DNA of 64,000 nt from Chrysopilus asiliformis (GCA_964034945.1 OZ035963.1:40633090-40697089), one strand, 5' to 3'. Positions 45,465 to 56,350 are shown, numbered from the stretch's first letter. The notes: a model not told the origin generated them from the letters alone. A program made the numbers and translations.

Positions 45465-46398
45465 AAGGGTGGTTAAATTTTAAGGGCCGATGTTGAATGT
45501 GAACCACGCCTAAACGTCAAGTTTTTTTCTGCATTTCATTTGACATTTCTCAATTTCAGACTAACTCAATTTGAACCATGGAAAGATACACAATCGAGCA
45601 ACGCGTTAAAGTTATTCAGGCTTATTATGAAAATGGGCGTTCAAATCAAAATGCATATCGTGCACTTCGTGCCGCCAGCCCATAAACCGCACCAAACAGT
45701 CACTCTTTGTGGGTGCATTGGTTTTTCGACAATCACTCTTGGATTATCATTCGCCCAAATGCGGCTGTTCTGCTTATTGACGAATCCACTGAGGTGAAAA
45801 TGTGCCTCATCACTGAAGATGATTTTCTTCGAAAATTGATCATCCACTGTTGCCATTTCTTGCCACCATTCTGACCATTGACGACGCTTGAAATGGTCAA
45901 GAGGCTTTAGTTCTTGAGTCAATTGCACCTTGTAAGCGTGTAAATGCAAGTCTTTATGCATAATGTTCATCAACGACGAGCGTGGGAGGTGCAATTGTTG
46001 GGCACGACGACGAGTTGAGGTGGACGTCTCTTCAGCCACACTATCGCGAACAGCAGCAATATTTTCTGCAGTACGAGCTGTACGAGCATGCACTGGTGTT
46101 TTCACATCTCCTACAGACCCGGTTTGCTCAAATTTTTGCACGATTTTTCCGATTGTACGCACATTTGGACGATTAAATTGACCGAAAAAATCACGAAGTG
46201 CACGATATGCATTTTGATTTGAACGCCCATTTTCATAATAAGCCTGAATAACTTTAACGCGTTGCTCGATTGTGTATCTTTCCATGGTTCAAATTGAGTT
46301 AGTCTGAAATTGAGAAATGTCAAATGAAATGCAGAAAAAAACTTGACGTTTAGGTGTGGTTCACATTCAACATCGGCCCTTAAAATTTAACCACCCTT
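45465..46398. mobile_element. mariner-type foldback copy 1 (rosa-like, DD41D)
   Basis: Ends AAGGGTGGTTAAATTTTAAG and its inverse are flanked by TA (45463-45464, 46399-46400). The left 206 bp (45465-45670) are an inverted copy of the 5' end including the transposase start; the rest is the 5' end and N-terminal two thirds of the gene on the minus strand. The usual C-terminal part is missing. A sister copy with other breakpoints is at 58125-59035. Confidence 0.9.
45671..46285 (-). pseudogene. mariner transposase, N-terminal two thirds
   Basis: Starts MERYTIEQRVKVIQAYYENG (ATG at 46285). The helix-turn-helix part is followed by FEQTGSVGDVKTPVHARTAR, then the first catalytic D in IIFSDEAHFHLSGFVN, and it ends at WCGLWAGG at 45671, where the inverted 5' end is joined. 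The second and third catalytic residues are deleted. The reading is open, 205 codons, then 9 codons of chimeric tail. In the sister copy the second and third D are 41 residues apart. Confidence 0.85.
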
Positions 46399-47181
46399 TA
46401 GATGTGATTTTCAACAAACTGGTATTGTGCCATTCAATATTTGGAAATTTACTGGATATCATATCTAGTAGGCTCGCGAAAACTCGGTTCTAAGTAAAAT
46501 GAAAATTAGGCCCAATGTTTTCAATATGCTTTCCTTTATTGATGGATTCAAAAGGAAATTGTCATTACTAATGGACGCTTTGTCCATAAATGATATAAGA
46601 TATTTTGAACATTGTATGATGCTCAGAATGAGTACACGGACATAGACTTTTCGAGTGTTAATATTGAATTGGGAAACCTGTTTTCAATAGCCGTTTCTCT
46701 GATTTTGACGTAATAAGGTCGTACTCCATCATTTTTTTCGTCCCTTTAACTTGCAAAATTGATGACCAACCTATCCAATTGCTGATTTTATTCCTTAAGT
46801 CGTGTACTGCAACAGGTATACATTTTTTTTATAAAAAAAAGTTCCTATGTCGAAATTTCCAATCCTGTGCAATGCAATGCTGAAATTATATTCCATGTTT
46901 GGTGCAACATACATATGCGAGCAAACTTTTTCATCGTTGAAATTTATTAAATCAAAATAAATAAATTTATTGTCTGATTCGAATTTATCCAATCTATTGC
47001 GCTTATAAAGTATATTTATCTTATTTCACGACAAAAAATGAACCTTTCTATCTATATGGAATCTATATGGAAATTTCACTCTATATATGTTTTGTTAATA
47101 TTACGAATTGAATGTTTTTGTTTTCATGAAATTATTTTAATTTTCCAACTGTGATTCGTAAATTTCATATAGAAGTTATTA

Positions 47182-47922
47182 CAGTGCAACCTTGTTAGTT
47201 CGGACCTCCAGTAATCCGAATTAGTCAATAATTCGGACAAGCTAATTCATTGCATTATGCATATTGTAATCCGGATTTGAACTATTTTGATAATCCGGAT
47301 TCACAGAATGACAGTAATTTTGTAGGTATTTCTGGCCAAGGAAAATATACAGGGGGTTTCACACCCCATTTTAGAGCTATTAGGAGCCCACAGGGTGATT
47401 TTTCGGTAGGCATCTGTCATTCCTGTCTCTGGCATTGCATTTAGTTATTTATGTGATTTTGAAGTATTCAAAAATGCCACCGAAAGATCACATAAAACAT
47501 TGTCTCTGGCCGAGAAAAACACCATTTTGGAAATTGGGCAGGGGAGATAGTGGTAAGCCATTAGCAAGAGAATTCCAAGTAGAAACTTCAACCATATCGG
47601 ACGTCAAAAAGAACAGAGGATCAATTAACAGAAGTATATATAGAGGAATGGATCAATGGAAATGAAAACTTGCTGCCTCTAGAAGACGTGTGTAACGAAG
47701 AAGAGTAAGGTCTTGAAGTTGTTGAAATGAGAGGTAGTATTAAACATGGAGTCATCATCAACAGCTTCAGTGTATGTCTACAATGGGCGGAAGAAAATCA
47801 AGCGGCATTACAAGACACCTTTGCTATAAGAAGATTAAGGGAGTCTACACTCATTTTACAAACAAAAAAAAACTGTAAAACAAACTAATATTACTAAGTT
47901 TTTTAATAACGAGGTTACACTG
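47182..47922 (+). mobile_element. Tigger/pogo element, internal deletion
   Basis: Ends CAGTGCAACCTTGTTAG and (inverse) CAGTGTAACCTCGTTA are flanked by TA (47180-47181, 47923-47924). The coding remnant keeps both ends of the protein and lacks the middle. Confidence 0.85.
47474..47880 (+). pseudogene. Tigger-type transposase, ends only
   Basis: From ATG 47474 the first 50 residues form the CENP-B-like N-terminal HTH (GDSGKPLAREFQVETSTISD, then VKKNRGSI). The reading then passes directly to C-terminal features, in shifting frames: NENLLPLEDVCNEEE, SVCLQWAEENQAALQDTFAI and RRLRESTLIL. The whole DDE domain is deleted, along with most of the tail. It matches jerky/tigger proteins, in which an acidic stretch and 'ALQWAEEN' come near the end. 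Confidence 0.75.
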
Positions 47923-47924
47923 TA

Positions 47925-48180
47925 TCACATCTTAAGTGTAAAGTAAAGCAGTTGACAGTGTACGAAGAGCTTTCAACAAAGTTTGAACTTGGCACGGAGA
48001 GCAAGCCATATAAACAAGTAAATCCCTTGTCAGTGGTAGTGGATGCCGCTCACTAAGGCGGGGTTTTCCGAAATTTTAGCGCTAAGTGGGTAAACGGGGG
48101 GTAAAAGGGGATTGGATGTTTTTAAACCGCGATTTTTGCCATGAATCCTGCTCAATAGGAGGCTGAAAAGTTTCACTAGG
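47925..48180. repeat. edge of the minisatellite element
   Basis: Bases 48055-48180 (TAGGAGGCTGAAAAGTTTCA) are the inverse counterpart of 6515-6600. The first 130 bases show nothing recognised. Confidence 0.5.
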
Positions 48181-48577
48181 GGGTTTTCGGGGTCGCTTAG
48201 CGTTAAAAATCTGGTGTTAGCTTTTCAAAATTATAAACGGAAGGTCCTGTGAGGATAACGCAAATATCCTTTTTTCCATTTTTCCCAGAAAAATTGGCAT
48301 TATGGGGTTTTTGGAGTCGCTGATCATGAATCCGGTATTAGATTTTAAAAATTCGAAACGGAAGGTCCTGTAAAAATAACGCAAATAACCTTTTTCCCAT
48401 TTTTCCCGGGAAAATCGACATTAGGGGTTTTCCAGGGTCGCTGATCACAAATCCGGTGGTGGAATTTCAAAATTCGAAACGGAAGGTCTTGTAAGGATAA
48501 CGCAAATATCATTTTCCCGCTTTTCCCGGGGTCAAATGGCATTAGGGGGTTTTCGGGGCACGAATTTTGTGTTAGAC
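48181..48577 (-). repeat. minisatellite array, inverted
   Basis: Three to four units in minus orientation (GAAGGTCCTGTAAGGATAAC-like; GGGTCGCTGATCACAAATCC). The array is cut at GACTAA by the Harbinger-type element and resumes at 50656 with TTCGCAACGGAGAG. Confidence 0.88.
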
Positions 48578-49297
48578 TAAAGCCTATAGTACACGGCATG
48601 TAAAAAGCACATATAAATGTGGCTCTGACGTCATTTTGACGTCATCATGTGGTCCCAATGGCCACATGCCGTGTACTAGCTCTCTTTGTGACACACACAT
48701 ATGGTACACATACGAATGTGTACTATATGTGGCACTCGTGACACATAAGGATATGTGGCTTTTTCGAATGTCGTGTACTACCTTAGCACATGCAGTTTGT
48801 GACTATATGTGACATATTGTCCAGTGGTTACATATAAATGTGGCAGTCACAATATATGTGTCTGCACGAAAACTTGACACAGCATATGGATCGCATGTAG
48901 CCCTTATATGTAACTTTTGAATGACATTTCAGGCTGACATATTTAGTGGTTTTAACTATTTTTTTTAATAAATAGTATTTTAGGGGTTTGTTCATCCTGC
49001 TTTTAGAAGGAAATTTTTTCTATGGTTGGCAACCCTGATTTCAGCATTCAGTTTTTGTGTTTTGTTGTTTTAGCAGCACGTTGTTTTGGTATTATTCTTG
49101 GTTTTTTTTTATTTTAATTTTCAATTTTAATTGATTTCGGCTATTTTCGTTCGTTTTTCTTTAATTTTATTTTCTTTTTACTTTCTTCTACGGAGTATAA
49201 TAAAGTATTGTATTCATGAAAAATTTCGACCTCTTAATTTTGCCTAAAAAACATTTCCCGATCACTCCTGAGTCGATTGGAGTCATATTTAAAAAAT

Positions 49298-49416
49298 GTC
49301 TTTCTGTCTGTCAGTCTGTCTGTCAGTCTGTCAGTCTGTCAGTCTGTCTGTCAGTCTGTCTGTCAGTCTGTCTGTCAGTCTGTCTGTCAGTCTGTCTGTC
49401 AGTCTGTCAGTCTGTG
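49298..49416 (+). repeat. microsatellite of GTCT/GTCA tetramers
   Basis: About 28 tetramers in the style TCTGTCTGTCAG. Long serine/cysteine/valine frames across it are artefacts. Confidence 0.95.
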
Positions 49417-50198
49417 TACAAGATTTCTCAAAAACTAATAGAGCTAGCGCCATGAAATTTTATAGGCATGTTGGGTCCTGAAATGGGACGATCCTATCAA
49501 CTTTTGGTGGAAATCCGTTAACCGGAAGTATCCAAAATGGCGGTTTTTCAAAAATCGCAATTTCGTTTTTCTCGATTTACTCCCAAACTACGCGTTTTTT
49601 AGTGGCCTTAAGTATGACAAAACTTGGAGAAAATAAAATTTCCCACACTTTTGTCTTTAGCTATAACTCGATATCTCAACCTGTTATCGAGATAAACCGT
49701 TATTTCCAAAAAAAAAAACAGTTTTTTTGCGATTATCTCGAAAACTAACGGGTTTTTGCTGACTGAATGTATGAAGTGAATTAATGAAAATGTCATTCTG
49801 CACAATTTTGTCTTTTACCGTTATCCGTTATCTTTTACCGTTATTGAGATATTTTCATTAATATGTAAAAAATCATATGTTTGCGAATAATTTGCAAACT
49901 AACGGTTTTTCGACAAATCAGTTAAAAGAATAATTAAAGATGTTAACATTTTCTACATTTTTGCCATTTACCGTAAATTGATATCTTTTACCGTTCTCAA
50001 GTTATCTCAAATTTTGTACGTTTTTGATATTTTTGAATAAACCAAGAATTTATTGGGAGGTCGTCTTAGGTTGACAACGCGACATTGCTCTAGCGTAAAT
50101 TGCGCAGGGTCGTAGATTTTGTAGAAGAAAGTTTTGTGTTGACCACAACTGATATTTTCCCTTTGTTTTGCTGTGTGTGTTTTTCAGAATAAAGAAAT

Positions 50199-50300
50199 AT
50201 GAATGCAAATTTGGATTTCGAGGCGCTCGAACAATCCGTTCACGATGACGGTGATGGTTCCACTGACACTGAATTTGTTGTTCCCTCGCAAGCGACATGA
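50199..50300 (+). CDS. 33-codon acidic frame after an acceptor-like site
   Basis: TGTGTTTTTCAG precedes ATGAATGCAAATTTGG by a few bases. The reading MNANLDFEALEQSVHDDGDG ends after 33 codons where the Harbinger TIR region begins. It could be the start of a deleted Harbinger gene (transposase or Myb-like partner), but nothing in it proves this. Confidence 0.3.
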   Translation: MNANLDFEALEQSVHDDGDGSTDTEFVVPSQAT

Positions 50301-50655
50301 ATCGTCTACATACGAATGGTTGCATGTCGCACATCGTGTACTAGAAAACCACATATATATGTGAAATTGTGATGCGCACATGCGATATGCGCATGCTGCG
50401 TTGGATACCGTGTACTAGCGATATATATGCAACCATTCATATGTGCACTCAAATGTAACCACAGCATATGCGACCACATTGGTTACATATGGACATATGG
50501 ATTTTGGGACAAAAGACACATGCCGTGTACTAGCACATTTTTCCCGTATGCAACCACTGTGTCACATACGAAATGTGTACCCAATATGCGACACCTTCTA
50601 GTGACGTCAGAGCCACATTTATATGTGGCTTTTTACATGCCGTGTACTATAGGCT

Positions 50656-50692
50656 TAATTCGCAACGGAGAGTCCTGCAAGGATAAGGCAAA
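50656..50692 (-). repeat. minisatellite piece between two insertions
   Basis: TTCGCAACGGAGAGTCCTGC and AAGGATAAGGC continue the unit interrupted at 48577. It supplies the last codons of the Transib reading, so the native C-terminus is lost there. Confidence 0.8.
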
Positions 50693-52716
50693 TTTTGTCT
50701 AGGGGTAATTCTTGTATTTCATCTATAATTTGAGAGGGGTTTGTATCATGTAGTAACTTTTTCGCTTCTTCATCTAATTCCAAATGTGGCGATTTCCATT
50801 GGTGTCTAATGCTCGAAACGAATGGGTCTGATGTTACGAGCAATATGTTAAATAAGTCTTCATTTGCGCTATTTCTTGACATTTTCCTGGTGTTATGTTC
50901 TCTGAAATACCTGCAGTCTTTATTCCTTTTTTCTTGAGCTTCTTCTGATAGATCTCCAAGTAGTAGTAGATAATTTCTGATGATGTCTTCGCCATGATAT
51001 AATATTTTGTGGACTGTTTGTGGCATATTTCTCCATGGGTAATTCTTGTTATATATTTCTGCAGTGTCCTTGGCAAATTTTCCAAATTGTTCAGCATTTA
51101 TTACTTTACTACAAACAATTACTTCCAGTATTATTTCAAAATTGTAGATCAAACTTAAATCTACTCCTGTTATTTCAGAAGTTTTCTCGGGGTCTAAGAA
51201 AAATCTTCTTGCTGTATTACCATCATTTGTATTGCCAGCACCTTGTTTTGGTTGGTCTATTATTAATCCCAATTTTCGAAATTCTTGTTGAACGTGTTTA
51301 TTTTTTGAATCCCTTTTTTGAGTATTTTCGATATTGTTTCTTACTGATCCGGAAGCTCCAAACTCCAGATCATAGCTGAGTTTAAGAATGTGTTCCATAA
51401 AACGGATTCTTGCATGAAGACGTGATATTCCAAACTCATATGCTGAAATATTAATTGATGATATCGATGGTTCTTGGCTTGATTTACTTGATGTTACCTG
51501 ACATATTATACAACTGGATGAAGCCTTGGTGTTGGTTAATGCCTGATCAACTTTGCCATCTATCATTGTCAATAATAATTCGTATTTTATTTCTATTTGT
51601 TGTCCTTCTACCTCAATTTGCAGTGGCTGTAGTAATACGATTTGGGATTTAATAGCTGCAACTTCCTCGATAATTGTTTCTTTTTTTTCCTTTTTAAATG
51701 CAAATTTTATTGGCCCGCAGTATTTTGTTGAAGATGGTGTGACGTTACTCCAAACGTCAATTGTTTGCGGTATGCTCGTTGATGGTTCTGAGTCTTCCAA
51801 ATTTTTCCTCAATCGCAGAGGTACAAGTTATACCGTAAAAAGATCTGTGTCCGAAATGTCTTCAACTAGAGCTTGATTATACTCTTTTTGTCCAGACGAA
51901 CCGTCACAACCCCATTTGCAGAATATGGTAAGTTTGCAGTGTCCGTACTTTCGTAGCTCATTCTCCTTCAAATATTCAATCAATCTTTCTGGTGTGTGGT
52001 TAAGAAGAGATTGGAGTTGGACTTGTGCTGATATTGGTGTTATGGTAATAGTGTCCTTCGGTGGGTAACAATACTTTTTGGCAGCGATAAGTTCATGATA
52101 TGATGGATAAAGATTTGATCTCTTCTCATTTGCTCGTAATCGCAGTTGAATATATTGTTGTTTCGTTAGCTTCAAATCCAGGATTAGCGCCAATGCCTCC
52201 TCAGGTGTGAATTTATTTTGTTCGCTTGGTGTTGGTATGCTCTTCAGAATCCTTTTTGCTCTTACTGGACTAGCATTAACAACTTTACCAATTATATCCG
52301 CTTTCATATATTTCTTTTGTGAGCGCAGCTGATGTATAAATACGTCCTCAACAGTTTTATCACCAATTCCCTCATTCAATTCTTTCAATTTTCGTCTTTG
52401 GGATCTGCTGCTGCTTTCTTCGAATAATTTTGATATTCGAAGAAATACAGTTCTGCTGCTCTCGTTAGTTGAGTCTAAAACATCTTCGAAAATAAGATTT
52501 CGAGTCATTAAACAAAATATTTTTGTTGTAATCAACTGATTTAAGAATTTTGATTAAATTATCAGCAAAGTTGTATATTTTCCTCAGGATCTCCTCCTGG
52601 GTAACGAGGTTGCAAGAATCAAAAGGATATTTCGTTTTAATGAAGCACACTAAATCTTCTTTGTTTTTGTTTTTCAAATACACTTCTGCCAATTCTTTAT
52701 AACCGAACGCTTCCAT
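50690..52716 (-). pseudogene. Transib transposase (RAG1-related), frameshift and stop
   Basis: Three minus-strand pieces make one gene. 52716-52516: MEAFGYKELAEVYLKNKNKE. 52535-51831: charged domain, then the first catalytic Asp in KWGCDGSSGQKEY (GAC at 51903-51905), as in Transib and in the RAG1 core. 51812-50690: second Asp in TMIDGKVD (~51559) followed by SCIICQ (C-x2-C), then YNKNYPWRNMPQTVHKILYH and the C-terminal LSEEAQEKRNKDCRYFREHN and TRKMSR, which align with the RAG1 region that holds the third acidic residue. A frameshift falls near 52515; an in-frame TAA (51828-51830) sits between the first two Asp, with the frame unchanged on both sides. About 690 residues in all, normal for Transib. 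Minisatellite units border both sides; I could not fix the TIRs or the 5-bp target duplication. Confidence 0.85.
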
Positions 52717-52969
52717 GTTGAATTCGATAATGAAAGGAAAATTAAAATTTCACTCTATAAGACGTTGGATAGCAGGTAACAATTTTTTTTTGTAAATTGA
52801 CTGTATAAAGTTTGGGGAAAACCCTCGATTTATTCGCAGAGATATGTGTATTTTATAGTACATAAGATAACCTTTTTACGGGTAATTAAGGATCAAATTT
52901 CCAGCACAATAATTATCAAATCAACATATTATGTGCACCTGTGTAGCACACCTAGATGTAATAAAACTG

Positions 52970-53060
52970 TCAGCTATGAAACGGAAGCTCCTGTAAGGAT
53001 AACCCAAATATCCCTTTTACCATATGCTTTCGAATATTTAAAACCGGATACTTTCGAAAT
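52970..53060 (-). repeat. minisatellite piece to the right of Transib
   Basis: TATGAAACGGAAGCTCCTGT and AAGGATAACCCAAATATCCC have the same orientation as 48181-48577, so the Transib sequence lies within one minisatellite element. Confidence 0.8.
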
Positions 53061-54119
53061 CTAACCTCGATTCAAAAGAATCCCTCATTGTTGCAAAATA
53101 TATAAATTTATAAGATCTTCAAATTCCAAAAATAATGAAATTTGACAAGCTTTTCATTAAGTTAGAATAATTTAAGATTATGGGAATTGATGAAAAAGCA
53201 ATTCTAACCGGATGCATACCAGACAGCAACCGTTCTCACGATAATTTTGCTTATTCAACAATTAAGCCAAATGTATCGATCCTGACATAAAAAATATAAT
53301 GAATATGAGTCAGTTTTTGAATAAGAAGTTTTTAAGAAAAGAGTAGTAATTAGACAGGAGAAGTGAGTAGAACTCAGTAGTGAGTAGTTAGTATAAAACA
53401 GTCTTGAATAAGTAGTCAAATAGAAAAAAGTAGTAATAAGACAGTAGTTATTAAATAGTGAATTAAGTGAGTTTTGAAAAGTTAGTTAAAAAAGATTGGA
53501 CCAAAGTAAAAATATGATAGTCGAAAAGAAAATAGTTAAAATAGAAGTTCAGGTGATAACTTATTTGACAGTTCAATCAGAAGCTCAGTTTTATAAGTAA
53601 CTAAAAATAGTTTGTGCATGTCAGAAAACAAGTTTATAAAGAAAAGGAATTTAATAAAGACAAGTTTAAAAAAGTGAATTGTGTTTTAGTTATTATGACC
53701 ATACTTCTTATCCAACTAAACACCACACATTTGTGTGAGAATACTTGCCGCTCTCTCGAAAATAATAGAAAGGCATTTTTGTGGCAAGTAAAAACCAATA
53801 CAAGAACATGGAACCATGTAGACAATAGGTGGTTTTATGTGTGTGTGTTTCGGTTCATTTTATATTTGCTGCTTTGCCAGAGAACGTCGTAACATTTTAA
53901 GGAAAAAACGACACGGGTATAAAAAACTCGTCGGCAACAAACAGTTTTAGGTCAAAATTCGCAAATCTTTCTACAAAAAAGTCGTAATATTTTTTGTCAA
54001 AAAATTTTAGGTTATGTTTTCTTTCGGCTACCATTCTACTTGAAATGATTTACTTGAAACGTGTAAACTAAGCAAACTACTTGCCTCTCTTTACTTTCCG
54101 CGAGTTACTGGAAGTGTAT
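53061..54119. other. AT-rich stretch, no supported gene
   Basis: Bases 53320-53560 are full of AGTAG / AGTTAG words and could be the leader or LTR of a retroelement. A frame at 53695-53892 has a signal-peptide-like start (MTILLIQLN) but no recognisable domain. Bases 53930-54080 repeat AAACTCGTCGGCAACAA- and TTTTAGGT-type words. Confidence 0.4.
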
Positions 54120-54980
54120 AAACTGGGCTTTAGGTTTCTACTCCAAAAAGTTAACCGAACCCCAGCAGAGATACTCCACGTACGACCTGGCAATGTACCA
54201 GGCCGTCTAGTACTTTCAGCATATGCTTGACGGAAGGGATTTTTGCGTATACACGGACCACAAACCGCTTACGTTCATGTTCAGCAAAAACTTGAGAAAG
54301 CGTCTCCACGTCAGGTCAGACACATCGACTACATCGGACAATTCACAGCCAAAATACTCCACATTGCCGGGAAGGACAACGCGGTCGCTGATCTATTCTC
54401 CAGGATCGAAACCGTTGACGTCATCAAATCCATTAAATTCGACGAATTGGCTGCGGCGCAAATGCAAAACAACGAACTAGAAACTCTAACGGCAGGTAAA
54501 AATCATAAACTCACGCTAAAGTCCTTTATCTTTCCAGATTCTAACGCAGCATTAATATACGATGCAACAAACGGATTAATCAGGCCCTTTGTACCCAAGA
54601 GTTTCAGGCAACAAATTTTAACGAAACTTCACAATTTGTCACATCCTGGCAAAAGAGCTACGACGAAATTATTGCAACAAAGGTACTTTTGACCAGGCAT
54701 GAACCGCGACGTAGGCGAATTCGTACGGACCTGTTTAGCCTGCCAAAAAGCCAAAGTCCAAAGGCATAACAAAACTCCTATTTCGGATTTCGTGACGCCA
54801 GAAGGTCGATTTCTTCACATCAACATCAACATCGTTGGCCCGCTTCAGGAAATTCCTGATTGCGGAATCAGGAAATTCATCGGAAAACAAAGAAAACACA
54901 CCTAAACTTGTCACTCACACTAAATCCGGTCGTCGTGTTCAGATTCCTTCGAGGTACCGATGATCTGAACACTGAAGGCG
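54120..54980 (+). pseudogene. gypsy-type pol fragment (RNase H and integrase start)
   Basis: RNase H: FYSKKLTEPQQRYSTYDLAM then MLDGRDFCVYTDHKPLTFMF at 54130-54290; the reading changes frame near 54290 (HIDYIGQFTAKILHIAGKDN AVADLFSR). Integrase finger: H-x3-H in KLHNLSHPGKRATTK and C-x2-C in RTCLACQKAKVQRH, with a stop between them at about 54690. After GRFLHININIVGPLQ the catalytic core is missing; the reading ends near a TKSGRRVQIPSRY tail typical of the end of gypsy-group Pol. The 'SHPG...CxxCQ' finger is of the gypsy type, not the errantivirus type at 38911. Confidence 0.75.
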
Positions 54981-54986
54981 GAGTAG

Positions 54987-55292
54987 TGTGGCAACACCGA
55001 GAACATTTGAATTCCATTTTATTATTTTCCAATTTGTTAAGTAACTGTAACATTAATTGTTCGACGTCAAATTGTTAGAAACGTTGATTTTACCAGGGAC
55101 GCACTTGCCATTGTGCATTGCGTCGCTTCTTTTGTTTTCCTTGTTGTACCGTAACGTAACTTGGATAGAATAATCGTAAGTTAGAATAAAATCTGTGATA
55201 TCACCAGAGTCCTGTCTGGATCGTGATCTAATAAACTTGTATAAATCAATTGACGAAGTTTTATTTTGTAATTCGGAGACATAGCCGGCACA
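54987..55292 (+). repeat. possible 3' LTR of the gypsy fragment
   Basis: It follows the pol end after a purine run (GAAGGCGGAG), begins TGTGGCAACACCG and could end GCCGGCACA. It contains ATAAACTTGTATAAATC. No second LTR is in the window, so the edges are a guess. Confidence 0.35.
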
Positions 55293-55299
55293 TTCCCTT

Positions 55300-55790
55300 T
55301 GGTTTAACCATACGGGTATAAAAAAATTGAATTTTGCATGTCTGTCCATCTGTGGCGCGGATTGCTGGCGCACGGGTTGAGCTAGAGACTTGAAATTTTA
55401 TGCAGACTCGTTTTTCGTAAAATTCAAGGCTAAGTTCGTTAATGGGCAAATTTGGACCATTACCCATACGAACGAAAACATTTGTTGCGAATATCTCAAA
55501 AACGGTGCACCTTATCAAAAAAAAGTGCAAGAACAAAATTTATTTAGGATGTGGTTCTACATAAAACTCCCATACATCAAAATCCGATTGGAATGAATTT
55601 TAAAAAATCCTATTGGAAAGTTTGACTTCAAAGTGGCATTTTGATACAACTGTTCGCCGTTCACTTAAACTTCAAACAATGCCATATGACCATACCGGTT
55701 TTCAATAAATGCCAGATTGGCAGTTTCCAATTCGATTTTTAATTGTTCGTCATTTAATGAATTCACTCTGCGCTCCATTTTTGTTCTTTT
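55300..55790 (-). repeat. dispersed module shared with 21341 and 36060
   Basis: AATATCTCAAAAACGGTGCA, CTCCCATACATCAAAATCCG and GACTTCAAAGTGGCATTTTG match the modules at 21341-21974 (inverse) and 36060-36300. Open frames on both strands are artefacts. Confidence 0.8.
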
Positions 55791-56094
55791 TAGAATCCCA
55801 CTTCTGAATATATCACAAGGGCCAAGATTCGGAAGAGGTACTTGGGGGAAATAAAAGTAAATCCAAGAGGTTATTGGGATTTATGGAATAAATCCCATTT
55901 TTAAATCTTTATTTCTTCCTATTTACATAAGGGAACGTTTATCCGCCATTTTTCAATAATTCTTCTTCTCTCGTTTGGCATTGCCAAACTAACCCCTGAA
56001 TATATTATCAGCCGTGCCAGACGCGTGACATTATATATGTTACCGGCGAAACCCAAAGGGAGGAGGAGGAAGAGGGTGGTAGATGGGTAACTGG
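55791..56094. other. non-coding, nothing recognised
   Basis: No gene, motif or clear repeat apart from GGGAGGAGGAGGAAGAGGG near 56060. Confidence 0.4.
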
Positions 56095-56350
56095 GGAAAA
56101 AATAATTATTTTCGATTCTTTTTCATTCGCGAATCGAAAAGTTGAGTTAAAAGAGGTTTCGATTCGCTCGCGACCGAACTAAACATCTAAAAATCAGTTT
56201 CAATCGATTCGCGACCAAATCGAAAAAATAAAATCCTCTCTGAATGGAATCATTAGCGAGTTTTATTTAAAAAAAATTCGATTCGCAAACGATTCAAGTG
56301 CAAAAGAATTATATTTTCGATTCGCGAATCGAATTTTTCCGTACCCTGAT
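56080..56350. mobile_element. small inverted-repeat element rich in CGATTCGCG
   Basis: The left part (GGGTAACTGGGGAAAAA, then TCGATTC, ATTCGCGAATCGA) and right part (TTCGATTCGCGAATCGAA, then TTTTTCCGTACCC) are imperfect inverse copies. Possibly a hAT-like MITE; target duplication not resolved. Confidence 0.5.

Larger units (their letters stand above)
43830..47010 (+). pseudogene. decayed hAT gene (GTF2IRD2/ZBED-like), split by insertions
   Basis: Pieces in order on the plus strand: DDQNILKASYVTS before the MITE (43900-43967); EIARAKKSFCESEFLKTTC, MLNCLGSEGIKIAETF and WSPGTVTTRVDI (45010-45170); FVDCFENSEFLAKLAFLTD then LNELNLNLQ (45280-45400); and after the mariner, SKFPILCNAMLKLYSMFG with ATYICEQTFSSLKFIKSK (46840-46950). 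This is the layout of hAT transposases related to the C-terminal part of GTF2IRD2 and similar domesticated genes. Frames change several times and stops are frequent. The hAT MITE (43968-45001) and the mariner (45465-46398) interrupt it, so they are younger. The N-terminal finger is not seen. Confidence 0.7.
48581..50655. mobile_element. PIF/Harbinger-type element, 2.1 kb
   Basis: Termini AGCCTATAGTACACGGCATG and its exact inverse are flanked by TAA (48578-48580, 50656-50658). Both ends are made of ACATATGTGG / CACATATAAATGTGG words. The middle (48960-50190) is non-coding with a GTCT/GTCA microsatellite and GTGGAAATCCGTTAACCGGA repeats. A small frame at 50199 follows an acceptor-like site. The 383-bp relative is at 14735-15117. 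Confidence 0.85.

Noticed and set aside
49216..49481. Open frames of repeated Ser/Val/Cys/Leu
   Set aside because: They are translations of the GTCT/GTCA microsatellite in several phases.
53614..53892. Possible secreted protein
   Set aside because: Only a hydrophobic start is visible; no acceptor, domain or neighbour supports it.
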